Of a stretch of 64,000 nucleotides of DNA, positions 52,635 through 62,065 are shown piece after piece. Each line of letters opens with the position of its first letter. The stretch's first letter is position 1. The stretch is from Nitrososphaerota archaeon (GTDB lineage Archaea > Thermoproteota > Nitrososphaeria > Nitrososphaerales > Nitrosopumilaceae): the NCBI GenBank assembly GCA_028866655.1, contig JAGWHQ010000003.1, positions 1 to 64,000 on the forward strand. Direction: 5' to 3'. The position numbers and the translations under genes were made by a program. Below the pieces are notes generated by a model, which saw nothing but the letters and a program-made list of their open reading frames with translations, had not been told where the DNA came from and searched no databases.

Positions 52635-53956
52635 AAGAAACATCCATTCTTCATATTGGATTTGATGATACTGATTCCAGAAAAGGAATGTGTACTACTT
52701 TTCTTGCTTACAAGGTGGTAGAATATCTAAAAAAAGAAAAAGTCAAGTTTCTTGATTATCCGTATTTAATTCGATTTAATCCAAACGTACCATGGAAAAC
52801 TAGGGGAAATGGGGCTGTTGCATTAAAACTCCAGACTGCAAAGCCTGAGTTGATTAAGAAAAATATCGTCAAGTATATTCAAAAGTATTCTGCTGTACAA
52901 GATGGTGCAAACCCGGGGTTAGTTTTTTATGAACATAAAGACATTCCAGAAAATTTTGCTAAATTCGGAAAGATGGCACTATATCGTCTAGTGAGTAGAA
53001 AAGAAGTAAAAAAATTCATACAAGACAATGGACTTGAAACATATCATCTTGGAAATGGTCAGGGACTGATAGGCGCAATAGGAGCAATAGGGTATGATTT
53101 CAGGGATCATACTTTTGAATTGATCTCATATCGAGATAAAACAAATCTGGGAAAAAAAAGAGAAATTCTTAAAGATAGTGTACAAAAAATGCAACAAATA
53201 ACATTTCCTAAAACATTCAACAGTTTTGATGAATCAAAGAATAGGATCTTAATTGCACCACATGGTCCTGATCCAGTACTCTTTGGTGTACGTGGTGAAG
53301 ATCCTGATGCTGTAATAAGGGGTGCATCTCTTATAAAATCAAAAGAAAAATTCTGTGGTTATATGGTATTTCGCTCAAACCAAGGCACAGGTGATCATCT
53401 ACAAAATGAACTTGATGTAAAAAAACTAAAACCATTTTCTTCTGGTTATGTAATTGGAAAAGTATCTGAAAAACCTAAAACAGTTCTTGGCGGGCATGTA
53501 TTTTTTTCCATATCTAAGAACGAAATTACAATAAAATGTGCTGTGTACAAACCAACTAGACTTGCTACTGTTGCAGAAAAATTAATGGAAGGAGACTTGA
53601 TAAAAATTGGTGGTGGCATAAGGAAATCATCAAAAAAACATGAACAAGTTCTAAATGTAGAATTTCTTGAGGTACTTGACCTTCAAAAACATATGATTAT
53701 GACAAATCCGACTTGTATGAAATGTAACAAACGCATGAAATCAAAAGGCAAAAACCAAGGATATCAATGCTCAAAATGTCGAAATACTGGTTTGACTAAA
53801 GTAAAACAAGAAATTCCACGGCAAATTGGAAAACAATTCTATCTACCTGTAGTCTCTGCACATAGACATCTTACACGTCCCATGCAAAGAATTGGTAAAA
53901 TTAACACCAATATGGAATTTCATAATTCTAAAAGATGGTTCTCTAAAGCAAATTGA
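52631..53956 (+). CDS. tiaS: tRNA(Ile2) 2-agmatinylcytidine synthetase TiaS
   Basis: 441 residues. HIGFDDTDSRKGMCTTFLA at the start, then FRSNQGTGDHL, an OB-fold and a C-terminal zinc ribbon (CMKCNKRMKSKG ... CSKCRNTG) are the domains of TiaS. It adds agmatine to C34 of tRNA-Ile(CAT) so that AUA is read. Overlaps the RAM gene; an intron-containing initiator tRNA-Met (also CAT) follows on the other strand. Confidence 0.95.
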   Translation: MKETSILHIGFDDTDSRKGMCTTFLAYKVVEYLKKEKVKFLDYPYLIRFNPNVPWKTRGNGAVALKLQTAKPELIKKNIVKYIQKYSAVQDGANPGLVFYEHKDIPENFAKFGKMALYRLVSRKEVKKFIQDNGLETYHLGNGQGLIGAIGAIGYDFRDHTFELISYRDKTNLGKKREILKDSVQKMQQITFPKTFNSFDESKNRILIAPHGPDPVLFGVRGEDPDAVIRGASLIKSKEKFCGYMVFRSNQGTGDHLQNELDVKKLKPFSSGYVIGKVSEKPKTVLGGHVFFSISKNEITIKCAVYKPTRLATVAEKLMEGDLIKIGGGIRKSSKKHEQVLNVEFLEVLDLQKHMIMTNPTCMKCNKRMKSKGKNQGYQCSKCRNTGLTKVKQEIPRQIGKQFYLPVVSAHRHLTRPMQRIGKINTNMEFHNSKRWFSKAN

Positions 53957-53970
53957 AATTGTCTTGAAGA

Positions 53971-54075
53971 TAGCGGGGAGTAGATTTGAACTACTGACTT
54001 GCGGGTATCTCATCGGTATTGATTATGAGCCCGCCGGGATGACTTAGCCCTATAGTCTGACTTCCCCACCCCGCT
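53971..54075 (-). tRNA. initiator tRNA-Met (CAT) with intron and enlarged D-loop
   Basis: 105 nt before processing. Acceptor AGCGGGG/CCCCGCT with the A1-U72 pair of archaeal initiators, T-arm GTAGT-TCAAATC type, and anticodon stem GCGGG/CCCGC around CTCATA-A. A 17-nt intron between positions 37 and 38 is supported by CTCA/TGAG pairing and two 3-nt bulges (relaxed bulge-helix-bulge). The D-stem GGGA/TCCC closes a 23-nt loop, about 14 nt more than normal, bounded by AAGTCA direct repeats, so a second intron is possible. Confidence 0.88.
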
Positions 54076-54158
54076 AAGTGGAGAAAAGTCTCAAGGGTGA
54101 TATATACTCTTTAAACGAATTTAGAAATAATTAATAGGATTTCTAAAGACTCTGTATC

Positions 54159-55253
54159 GTGGATAAAAAAACTAGAATATTTGCAATAGCTGCCGCAGTT
54201 GCAGCTTCCATCTTGATTATCACATCACCATCAGGTTCCATTGTAATTCCAAAACCAAATACTAACTCTTCAGGAACTGATGCAGTAAAAGTTATTGCAA
54301 CAAATCTGCAAAAACCATGGGCATTAACATTTGGTGATGGAAAAATCTTTTTTACTGAAAAAGTTGGAAGATTAAGAGTTGTAGACAATGGTACACTTGT
54401 AAACGATTCTGTAGCTGATTTTCGAGTTGCTGATATTTCAGATGCAGGTCTTCTTGGAGTAACAACACACCCAGATTTTGTACAAAATCATTTCATGTAT
54501 GTTTACTATACTTACAAAGAGGGAGACAAGCTATGGAACAAAGTCCTCAGAATTACAGAATCTAATGACAAAATAGTTGATGCAAAGGTGATACTTGATA
54601 AAATTCCTGGTGCAGAATTTGATGATGGTGGCGTAATCAAATTTGGTCCTGATAAAAAACTCTACATAGGCACAGGTGATGCAACTGATCAAAATGCTGC
54701 TCAAGACTTGACTTCACTTGCTGGAAAAATATTGCGATTAAATGATGATGGCTCTATTCCAAGCGATAATCCTATTCCAAATTCACCCATTTACTCACTT
54801 GGTCACAGAAATCCACAGGGACTGACGTGGGATGACCAAGGAAATCTTTACGAAACTGAAGAAGGACCAACAAAAAATGATGAAATAAACCTTATAGAAA
54901 AAGACAAAAACTATGGCTGGCCAAACCAAGAATGCTCTGGTTCAGCGCAATATCAATCTGCTCTAAACTGCTATAATGTCAGTATACAGCCTTCAGGAAT
55001 TGCATACTATGGCTCTGGAAAGCTTGATTTCAAAAACAGTCTAATACTTGCTACTCTTCGCGGCAATATCTTGTACCAACTTCCTATTTCTAACGGCAAT
55101 ATAACATCACAGAAGATCATATTGGATGGACTGGGAAGAATTCGTGAGGTTGGAGTAGGACCTGATGGTTATCTGTACATACTTACAGGAAATACCGATG
55201 GACAAGGATTTCCGGACAGCAAAGACGATAAACTATTGAGGATTGTTCAGTAA
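54159..55253 (+). CDS. PQQ-type aldose sugar dehydrogenase (sorbosone dehydrogenase family)
   Basis: 364 residues with a GTG start. An N-terminal hydrophobic segment (about 5-28) exports or anchors it. NLQKPWALTFG, GLLGVTTHPDF, YIGTGDATDQNAAQ, LGHRNPQGLTWD and GVGPDGYLYILTG are beta-propeller motifs of the GDH/Asd family. It would oxidise sugars outside the membrane, feeding electrons to copper proteins (inference). No PQQ synthesis genes are seen here. Confidence 0.88.
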   Translation: MDKKTRIFAIAAAVAASILIITSPSGSIVIPKPNTNSSGTDAVKVIATNLQKPWALTFGDGKIFFTEKVGRLRVVDNGTLVNDSVADFRVADISDAGLLGVTTHPDFVQNHFMYVYYTYKEGDKLWNKVLRITESNDKIVDAKVILDKIPGAEFDDGGVIKFGPDKKLYIGTGDATDQNAAQDLTSLAGKILRLNDDGSIPSDNPIPNSPIYSLGHRNPQGLTWDDQGNLYETEEGPTKNDEINLIEKDKNYGWPNQECSGSAQYQSALNCYNVSIQPSGIAYYGSGKLDFKNSLILATLRGNILYQLPISNGNITSQKIILDGLGRIREVGVGPDGYLYILTGNTDGQGFPDSKDDKLLRIVQ

Positions 55254-55254
55254 A

Positions 55255-56508
55255 TTGACTAATTCGCCAATTTCAAAATTTCATGAAAAGACAAGAGACG
55301 AAAAACTAAAAGTGTTAGAATCCTTCTCTAATCTTTCAAAAGAGGACATCCAGATTTTAAAAGGCGAAGGAGGAATTAACTTTGATCAGGCTAATAACAT
55401 GGTTGAAAATGCAATTGGAATCATGTCATATCCACTTGGAATAGCAACAAATTTCAAAATAAATGGACAAGACTATCTTATTCCAATGGTAATAGAAGAA
55501 CCATCAGTAATTGCAGCAGCATCAAAAGCCGCTAAAATTGCAAGAAAACATGGGGGATTTACAATGGAATCTGATGACTCGTACAGTATTGGTCAGATTC
55601 AAGTTGTTAATGTTGATGTAAAATCTGGCGCCTCTAAAATAATGGAAAATTCTGATGAAATTATCGTTCTTGCAAATTCTAAAAGTAAAACTCTCTCAAA
55701 AATGGGGAAAGGGGCAAAAACAATTTCATGTAAAGAGGTCATAACAGAATTAGGTTCTATGCTTGTAGTTGAGATTTTAATAGATGTAGGTGATGCAATG
55801 GGAGCTAATGTAACCAATACGATGTGTGAAGCAGTTGCACCACTAATTGAGAAAATAACTGGAGGAAGAGTAATTTTGAAAATATTATCTAATTATTCAA
55901 CAAAAAGATTGGTGAAAGGTAGTGCAATATTTGACAAAGAAGACTTGGGAGGAGAAGAAATTGTAAATAACATAATCTGGGCTTATGAGTTTGCTGCAAA
56001 TGATCCTTACAGAGCTGTTACACATAATAAAGGAATAATGAATGGAATCATAGCTGTTGCAAATTCTACTGGACAAGACACAAGAGCAATTGAAGCTGCA
56101 GCGCATGCATATGCATCAAGACACGGTAAATACACATCACTTACAAAATGGAAAAAGAACAAAGATGGAAATCTAGTTGGGGAGATTGAAGTACCAATGT
56201 CAGTAGGAATAGTTGGTGGAATCATAAACATCCATCCTATGATAAAGACATGTGTAAAAATTCTCGGTGTAAAATCAGCCCGGGAATTGTCTTGTATTAT
56301 TGGAGCTGCAGGCCTTGCACAAAACCTTAGCGCCATAAGGGCATTGTCTTCAGAAGGAATTCAAAAAGGACATATGAAATTGCATGCACAAAACATAGCC
56401 ACAAGTGCTGGTGTTCCACAGGAGAAGATGGCTTATGTAATAGCGCAAATGACTAGGGAAGGAAATATCTCGGTAACTAGGGCAAAAGAGATTCTGGAGA
56501 ATCTCTAG
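55255..56508 (+). CDS. HMG-CoA reductase, class II type
   Basis: 417 residues from the TTG at 55255, directly after the previous stop; a TTG at 55243 overlaps it and lacks space for a ribosome site. VENAIGIMSYPLGIA, VIEEPSVIAAAS (Glu), DAMGANVTNTMCE, THNKGIMNG (Lys), GQDTRAIEAAAHAY (Asp) and the late HAQN His are the catalytic set. The overall pattern, including the N-terminal region, follows the bacterial-type class II enzyme (Pseudomonas mevalonii) rather than the class I of most archaea. It makes mevalonate for isoprenoid lipids. Confidence 0.93.
   Translation: MTNSPISKFHEKTRDEKLKVLESFSNLSKEDIQILKGEGGINFDQANNMVENAIGIMSYPLGIATNFKINGQDYLIPMVIEEPSVIAAASKAAKIARKHGGFTMESDDSYSIGQIQVVNVDVKSGASKIMENSDEIIVLANSKSKTLSKMGKGAKTISCKEVITELGSMLVVEILIDVGDAMGANVTNTMCEAVAPLIEKITGGRVILKILSNYSTKRLVKGSAIFDKEDLGGEEIVNNIIWAYEFAANDPYRAVTHNKGIMNGIIAVANSTGQDTRAIEAAAHAYASRHGKYTSLTKWKKNKDGNLVGEIEVPMSVGIVGGIINIHPMIKTCVKILGVKSARELSCIIGAAGLAQNLSAIRALSSEGIQKGHMKLHAQNIATSAGVPQEKMAYVIAQMTREGNISVTRAKEILENL
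56487..56506. promoter_or_regulatory. 20-bp inverted repeat at the end of the HMG-CoA reductase gene
   Basis: AGAGATTC-TGGA-GAATCTCT: 8-bp perfect arms. It covers the last codons of the reductase gene and stops 7 bp before the hisG TATA-like box, so it may be a terminator hairpin, a his operator or both. Confidence 0.4.
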
Positions 56509-56513
56509 GCGAC

Positions 56514-56524
56514 TAAATATATAT
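56514..56524 (+). promoter_or_regulatory. TATA box of the his operon
   Basis: TAAATATATAT centred 30 bp before the hisG TTG at 56549. Confidence 0.5.
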
Positions 56525-56548
56525 CCAAAGAAGTTTGTTAGGACTACA

Positions 56549-57526
56549 TTGACTATAGTAAAATTTGCTGTTCCAAAAGGCAGTATAGAAGAAGCGACTT
56601 TTAAGATACTTGAAAGATCATGGACGCGCGTAGTTAGAAGAGATAGGACCTATCGTGTGATGTTAGATGATCCACAAATTGCAGTCAAAATGTTACGACC
56701 TCAAGAAATCCCGAATTTAGTATTTGCGGGTCTGTATGATGTAGGTATAACAGGAAGAGACTGGGTCAAGGAAACAAATTCTGATGTAGAAATACTTCTT
56801 GATTTAGAGTATGGCAAGATAAAACTTGTAATTGCGATACCTGATTCTTATAATTTCAAATCACTAGATGATATGATTTTATCTTATGCAAAGAAGAAGA
56901 AAATATTACGAATTTCTTCAGAGTATCTGAATACAACAGCCAAATTTATCATGCAATGTAAAAATTACAAGAAACTTTATGGTTCAAAACAACCAATCAT
57001 TGTAACTCCATGGTTAAGCCAGGGTTCTAACAAGAATGTCCAGATCTTCTTGTCTTTTGGTGCTACAGAAGCAAAACCTCCGGAAGATGTTGATGCTATA
57101 ATCGATGTAACAGAGACCGGTACAACACTGACGCAAAACCAACTAAAGATAATTGAAACTGTGATGGAGTCATCTGCAGTATTAATTGCAAATAAAACAT
57201 CACTCAAAGACAAATCAAAACGAGAGAAAATCTATGATATAGTAACTATGCTAAGAGGCGCAGTAGAAGGAAAAAAACATCTACACATATTCTTAAACGT
57301 AAAAGAAGAACACCTTGACAAATTACTACATGACCTTCCTTCTCTCAAACGTCCCACCGTAAGTCCTCTGAGTGAAAAAGGATGGTATGGTATCAATACA
57401 GTAATTCCAAAGTCTGAATTCCATAAAATGATTCCAAAATTACGAAAAATCGCTCAAGGTCTAGTAGTACATGAACCAAAACAAATACTGGCACTTGAGG
57501 AGATAAAACGCGATGAGGAAAGTTGA
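56549..57526 (+). CDS. hisG: ATP phosphoribosyltransferase, long form
   Basis: 325 residues with a TTG start. AVPKGSIEEAT at the N-terminus, GITGRDWV and the PRPP-binding DVTETGTTLTQN are HisG motifs. The extra C-terminal domain (about 230-310; KHLHIFLNVKEEHLDKL ... GWYGINTVIPKSEF) is the ACT-like histidine-sensing domain of the long form, so no HisZ is needed. First step of histidine synthesis, and it should be feedback-inhibited by histidine. First gene of the operon. Confidence 0.96.
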   Translation: MTIVKFAVPKGSIEEATFKILERSWTRVVRRDRTYRVMLDDPQIAVKMLRPQEIPNLVFAGLYDVGITGRDWVKETNSDVEILLDLEYGKIKLVIAIPDSYNFKSLDDMILSYAKKKKILRISSEYLNTTAKFIMQCKNYKKLYGSKQPIIVTPWLSQGSNKNVQIFLSFGATEAKPPEDVDAIIDVTETGTTLTQNQLKIIETVMESSAVLIANKTSLKDKSKREKIYDIVTMLRGAVEGKKHLHIFLNVKEEHLDKLLHDLPSLKRPTVSPLSEKGWYGINTVIPKSEFHKMIPKLRKIAQGLVVHEPKQILALEEIKRDEES

Positions 57527-58797
57527 TGAGAATCATAGATGTCAAAGAAATCGGTTCTATTATAGAATCTGCAAGACCTACAACAAGTAATACAACAAGA
57601 CAACAAGTTTTATCCATAATCTCTGATGTACAAAAGAGAAAAGACAAAGCTCTCAAGGAATACGAAGCAAAGTTCACTGGGGTAAAAATTCACTCTTTAA
57701 AAATTACACAGCAAGAGATCAAGTCTGCATATTCGAAGGTAAAAAAAGAACAAATTGCTGGAATAAAACTTGCCAAGACACGATTAGAAAAATCTGAAAA
57801 TGCACTACGAAAAAAACTGCAAGATGTATCTGTAACAATTGATGGAATTATAATCAAAAAAACATTTTTGCCAATTGATATTGTAGGATGTTACATTCCT
57901 GGAGGAAAGGCAAGATATCCTAGCACTGTTATCATGTCTGTTGTTCCAGCAAAGGTTGCAGGTGTCAAGAAAATAATAGCCGTATCTCCCTCTAATGAGA
58001 AAGGGGAGATAGATCCATTGACGCTTGTAGCTGGGAATATCTGTGGTGTAAACGAGTTCTATAGAATAGGTGGTGCACAGGCCATTGCAGCCTTGGCATA
58101 TGGTACAGAATCAATACCACAAGTAGACAAGATAGTGGGTCCAGGGGGTGTATTTGTTACCCTTGCAAAATCGCTACTAAGTGAAGTGGTTTCAATTGAC
58201 ATGGTTGCAGGTCCTACCGAGCTTGCCATACTTGCAGATCTTACTGCAGATGCAGAACTTGTTGCACTTGATTTGATATCTCAGGCGGAACACAGCCCAG
58301 ATACAATGTGTTGTCTAATTACAAATTCATCAAAATTAAAAGATTTGGTACTTGAATCATTGCAGAAAAAAATTAGAACAATCAAGAGATCCTCTATTGT
58401 AAAAGAGAGTCTACAAAAAAATGGATTTATTGTTATGTGTAATACCGAACAACAAATGATAGATTTTGCAAATAGACTTGCACCTGAGCACCTTGAAATA
58501 ATCACAAAAAAACCACAGCAAATAGCAAAGAAGATAAAATCTGCAGGACTTACATTGGTGGGAAAGAATACTCCCTCATCGGCAAGTGATTATCTATTAG
58601 GCTCAAATCACATACTTCCAACCAACAGATTTGGAAGAACTAGAGGTTCATTGAGCGTGTTGGATTACATGAAGATACAAACCCAAGTGGAATCATCTAA
58701 ACCTGCCTTGAAGAAAATTTCACAATATATGCAAGCTCTAACTGAAGCAGAAGGCTTGCCAAATCACTATGAAGCAGTAAAGGGAAGATTGTCATGA
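57526..58797 (+). CDS. hisD: histidinol dehydrogenase
   Basis: 423 residues from the ATG at 57526, sharing one base with the hisG stop. CYIPGGKARYPST, GPGGVFVTLAK, DMVAGPTELAI, LISQAEHSPD and APEHLEI carry the substrate and zinc sites. It oxidises histidinol to histidine in two steps (last step of the pathway). Overlaps hisC by ATGA. Confidence 0.96.
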   Translation: MRIIDVKEIGSIIESARPTTSNTTRQQVLSIISDVQKRKDKALKEYEAKFTGVKIHSLKITQQEIKSAYSKVKKEQIAGIKLAKTRLEKSENALRKKLQDVSVTIDGIIIKKTFLPIDIVGCYIPGGKARYPSTVIMSVVPAKVAGVKKIIAVSPSNEKGEIDPLTLVAGNICGVNEFYRIGGAQAIAALAYGTESIPQVDKIVGPGGVFVTLAKSLLSEVVSIDMVAGPTELAILADLTADAELVALDLISQAEHSPDTMCCLITNSSKLKDLVLESLQKKIRTIKRSSIVKESLQKNGFIVMCNTEQQMIDFANRLAPEHLEIITKKPQQIAKKIKSAGLTLVGKNTPSSASDYLLGSNHILPTNRFGRTRGSLSVLDYMKIQTQVESSKPALKKISQYMQALTEAEGLPNHYEAVKGRLS

Positions 58798-59864
58798 AAC
58801 AAGATTGGTTTGAGAAGGAATTGGAAAAATATTCCAAGCTTACAGGTTACAAAAAGCCTGAAAAACATTCTAACGTGATAAAACTTGACTCTAATGAAAA
58901 TTATGCCGTGTCTCAAGAATTCCTTGAAAAAATGATAAACGAAGTAAAAGAAAACATGGATGTACGAGAATATCCTCTAGGGGGAACAGAAAGACTAGCT
59001 CAAAATATTTCAAAATATATCGAGACACCAAAAGAGATGATTGGTGTTGGAAATGGCTCTGATCAAATAATTGATCTTTTTCTGAATAATTTTGCTTCTA
59101 AGAATACCAAAATTTTAACATCGAATCCAACTTTTGGATTCTTTGAAGAAAGATGCAAGTTATACTCAATTCCAACAATAAAAATTCCATTTAACAAAAA
59201 TATGACCCTTGATCTGGAAAAATTCTTATCACACTCCAAAAAAGCTAGCATTCTTTATCTTGACACTCCAAACAATCCAACTGGATTCCAGTTTGAAAAA
59301 CGAGATCTTGAAAGATTGATTCGTGAATTCAAAGGTCTTGTAATCATAGATGAAGCATATGCAGAATTTTCTGACTATTCTGTGATGGATATGACAAAGA
59401 AATTCAAAAATCTTGTTGTACTCAGGACCTTGTCCAAATCATTTGGATTGGCAGGACTCAGGGTGGGCTATTTTGTGGCCAATGCGAAGATAATTGAAAC
59501 ATTCACAAGAGTAATTCAATATCCATACCCATTGAATGCCATAGCAATAGAGGTTGGTATAATGGCCTTACAACAGTCAAAATATTTTGAAGACATCGCA
59601 AACCTTGTCAAGAAGGAGCGTTCACGAATTATTTCCAATCTACGACAGATGAAGATATTTGAGGTGTTTGACTCGAAAGCAAATTTTGTTCTCTTTGCAG
59701 CTGGTGGTTCTAGTCAACGAATCTACAAAGCATTGATTGAACAAGGAATATCGATTAAGAATATTGGTAAGATTGGTACACATGAAGGTTGTTTGAGGGT
59801 TACAGTGGGTTCACAAGATATGAATTCTAAATTTCTTACTGCCATACGGGATTTGCTGAATTGA
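58794..59864 (+). CDS. hisC: histidinol-phosphate aminotransferase
   Basis: 356 residues. KLDSNENYAVS near the start, GNGSDQIIDLF, LDTPNNPTGFQF, IDEAYAEFS and the PLP Lys in LRTLSKSFGLAGLR. It transfers nitrogen from glutamate to imidazole acetol phosphate. Overlaps the HAD gene by TTGA. Confidence 0.95.
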   Translation: MKQDWFEKELEKYSKLTGYKKPEKHSNVIKLDSNENYAVSQEFLEKMINEVKENMDVREYPLGGTERLAQNISKYIETPKEMIGVGNGSDQIIDLFLNNFASKNTKILTSNPTFGFFEERCKLYSIPTIKIPFNKNMTLDLEKFLSHSKKASILYLDTPNNPTGFQFEKRDLERLIREFKGLVIIDEAYAEFSDYSVMDMTKKFKNLVVLRTLSKSFGLAGLRVGYFVANAKIIETFTRVIQYPYPLNAIAIEVGIMALQQSKYFEDIANLVKKERSRIISNLRQMKIFEVFDSKANFVLFAAGGSSQRIYKALIEQGISIKNIGKIGTHEGCLRVTVGSQDMNSKFLTAIRDLLN

Positions 59865-60841
59865 TTCTGAACAAAGTAGAAGAGGGAATTATAATAGATC
59901 CTACAAAGATTGAGAAGATGAAAAATCTTGACTCTATAATATTTGATTGTGATGGGGTTCTCATAGATGTATCCAATTCATATGATTTGGCCATAAAAAA
60001 AACTGTGGATTTTGTTACCAAAGAAATGGCGCAAATAAACAACTCTGGATTGATAACAACAGAAATGATAGAAGGACTAAAGACCAGTGGAGGTTTTAAT
60101 GACGAAATTGATGTGGCATATGCATTAATACTTGGTGTTGTTGCAGCAAAAAAAAGAAACACTCTCTTCTCTGATTTTATTCTACAAGTAATTGAAAATG
60201 CAGATCAAACTGGAATAAAATCTGTTGAAAGATATCTGGATGTCGTTAATGCTGATGTTTCTGATATTCGACAAAAACTAGCATACCCAGGTAAAAAATT
60301 TCAAAATCCGCTCTCTTCAATATTTGATGAGATGTTTTATGGCTCTGAATTATACGAACAATTGTACAAGAGAAAACCACAATTTTTTCATGGTCTTGGA
60401 TTGATTGAAAATGACATTGTGCTTTTGAATAAAGATCTTATTGCAAAGCTACATCAAAGGTTTGACAAGAAAATTGCCATTGTAACAGGTAGAGGTAATT
60501 TGTCTACAAAACACTCTCTCAAAGATTTGTTCAAAGAATTTGATCTAAACAATTCAAAATTTCTTGAGGATGAACCACGTGAAATGGCAAAACCAAATCC
60601 TCAATCCCTCATATCTACAATACAGGGCATGAATGCTAATGTTTCACTATATGTTGGTGACTCTATGGAAGACTATATCATGGCACGCAAGGCTGACGAG
60701 TCTGGAATGCCTACAATTTTTTGTGGTGTATATGGTACTAGTACAGACCCTGAGGCAAAAAAATCTCTATTTGAGAACAATCATGCTGATATTATAGTCA
60801 AATCCATAGATCTAATTCCGAAGACATTAAATCTAGTCTAG
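59861..60841 (+). CDS. HAD-family phosphatase, candidate histidinol-phosphatase
   Basis: 326 residues with a TTG start. HAD motif [12 protein letters not shown] (two Asp, about residues 28-32), motif II IVTGR, motif III Lys in a [12 protein letters not shown] context, motif [15 protein letters not shown] large helical cap (about 40-200) sits between I and II. Related HAD proteins are found next to hisB in some other genomes. No other histidinol-phosphatase is in this otherwise near-complete operon, so that role is a well-supported inference but not proven. Confidence 0.85.
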   Translation: MILNKVEEGIIIDPTKIEKMKNLDSIIFDCDGVLIDVSNSYDLAIKKTVDFVTKEMAQINNSGLITTEMIEGLKTSGGFNDEIDVAYALILGVVAAKKRNTLFSDFILQVIENADQTGIKSVERYLDVVNADVSDIRQKLAYPGKKFQNPLSSIFDEMFYGSELYEQLYKRKPQFFHGLGLIENDIVLLNKDLIAKLHQRFDKKIAIVTGRGNLSTKHSLKDLFKEFDLNNSKFLEDEPREMAKPNPQSLISTIQGMNANVSLYVGDSMEDYIMARKADESGMPTIFCGVYGTSTDPEAKKSLFENNHADIIVKSIDLIPKTLNLV

Positions 60842-60872
60842 GCATAAACCACTTCTCTACTCGGGGATTTTA

Positions 60873-61460
60873 ATGAAATCTAGAAAAGCACACATCAATA
60901 GGAAAACTAAGGAAACCGAGGTACTAGTTGAGGTAAATCTGGATGGAACCGGGATGATTTCTATTAAAACGGGTTTGCCATTTCTTGATCACCTAATTAC
61001 ATCATTATCAAAACATGCCATGCTTGATTTGAAACTTAATGCCAAATCCATGGATGGAATAGATCATCACCTAATCGAGGATACTGCAATAGCCCTTGGA
61101 AATGCAATGGACAAATCTCTGGGTGACAGAGCAGGAATTGTGAGATTTGGTCATGCTTCAGTGCCGATGGACGAGTCTCTTGCAGAGGCATCTTTAGATC
61201 TTATCAAAAGACAATACCAAAGGATTGACTTGTCTATCAAGAGAAATCAAATAGAAGAAATCTCAAAAGAGGATCTGGAACACTTTTTCAGATCACTGGC
61301 TCAAAATCTAAACATCTGTATGCATGTATCAGTAAAATATGGAGACAATGATCACCACAAGATTGAAGCTGCGATAAAGGCATTTGCAATAGCTTGGAGA
61401 TCAGCTGCAGGTTATGATGGTAAACAAAAGGGAATACCAAGTACAAAAGGTGCTATGTAG
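60873..61460 (+). CDS. hisB: imidazoleglycerol-phosphate dehydratase
   Basis: 195 residues. [41 protein letters not shown] and [15 protein letters not shown] provide the manganese-binding His pairs of HisB. It is monofunctional, with no phosphatase domain, which fits a separate HAD phosphatase upstream. Stop and hisH start share one base. Confidence 0.96.
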   Translation: MKSRKAHINRKTKETEVLVEVNLDGTGMISIKTGLPFLDHLITSLSKHAMLDLKLNAKSMDGIDHHLIEDTAIALGNAMDKSLGDRAGIVRFGHASVPMDESLAEASLDLIKRQYQRIDLSIKRNQIEEISKEDLEHFFRSLAQNLNICMHVSVKYGDNDHHKIEAAIKAFAIAWRSAAGYDGKQKGIPSTKGAM

Positions 61461-62065
61461 TGGTCAAAGTAGCAATATTTGATTATGGGGCAGGAAACAT
61501 ATTCAGTCTCAAATCATCCTTAGAAAAAAACGAAGCACAAGTAGACATTATAACTAATCTTGAAAAAATAAAAAATTATTCTGGGTTATTTTTGCCTGGT
61601 GTGGGAAACTTTGATCCTGCAATAAAGAGTCTTCATACTTCGAAAGTTGCGTTTCAGGATTTGGTAAAGAATCAGATTCCTGTATTGGGTATTTGTTTGG
61701 GCATGGAGATGTTCTTTGAGAAAAGTGAGGAAGGAAAACTTGGAGGATTGGGAGTTTTAGATGGTGAAGTAATACTTCTACCAAACAAATTCAAAATTCC
61801 ACATATGGGTTGGAATAATCTTCAGATAAAAAAACCAAGTGTACTATTAGATGGAGTAAAGGAAGGTTCATGGGTTTACTTTGTTCATTCCTATAGGGTA
61901 AAACCAAAAAATGAAGAAATTATCATGGCAGATTCTGATTATGGGATAAATGTACCGGCTGTAATTGAAAGCCAAACATTGTTTGGAACACAATTTCATC
62001 CTGAAAAATCTAGCAAAGTAGGTTCTATTATGATAAAGAACTTTTTACGAGTGTGTAAAAAGTGA
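61460..62065 (+). CDS. hisH: imidazole glycerol-phosphate synthase, glutaminase subunit
   Basis: 201 residues with a GTG start. The class I amidotransferase triad: Cys in GICLGMEMF, and His/Glu in QFHPEKSS. DYGAGNIFSLKSSL opens the protein. It supplies ammonia to HisF. Overlaps hisA (GTGA). Confidence 0.96.
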   Translation: MVKVAIFDYGAGNIFSLKSSLEKNEAQVDIITNLEKIKNYSGLFLPGVGNFDPAIKSLHTSKVAFQDLVKNQIPVLGICLGMEMFFEKSEEGKLGGLGVLDGEVILLPNKFKIPHMGWNNLQIKKPSVLLDGVKEGSWVYFVHSYRVKPKNEEIIMADSDYGINVPAVIESQTLFGTQFHPEKSSKVGSIMIKNFLRVCKK

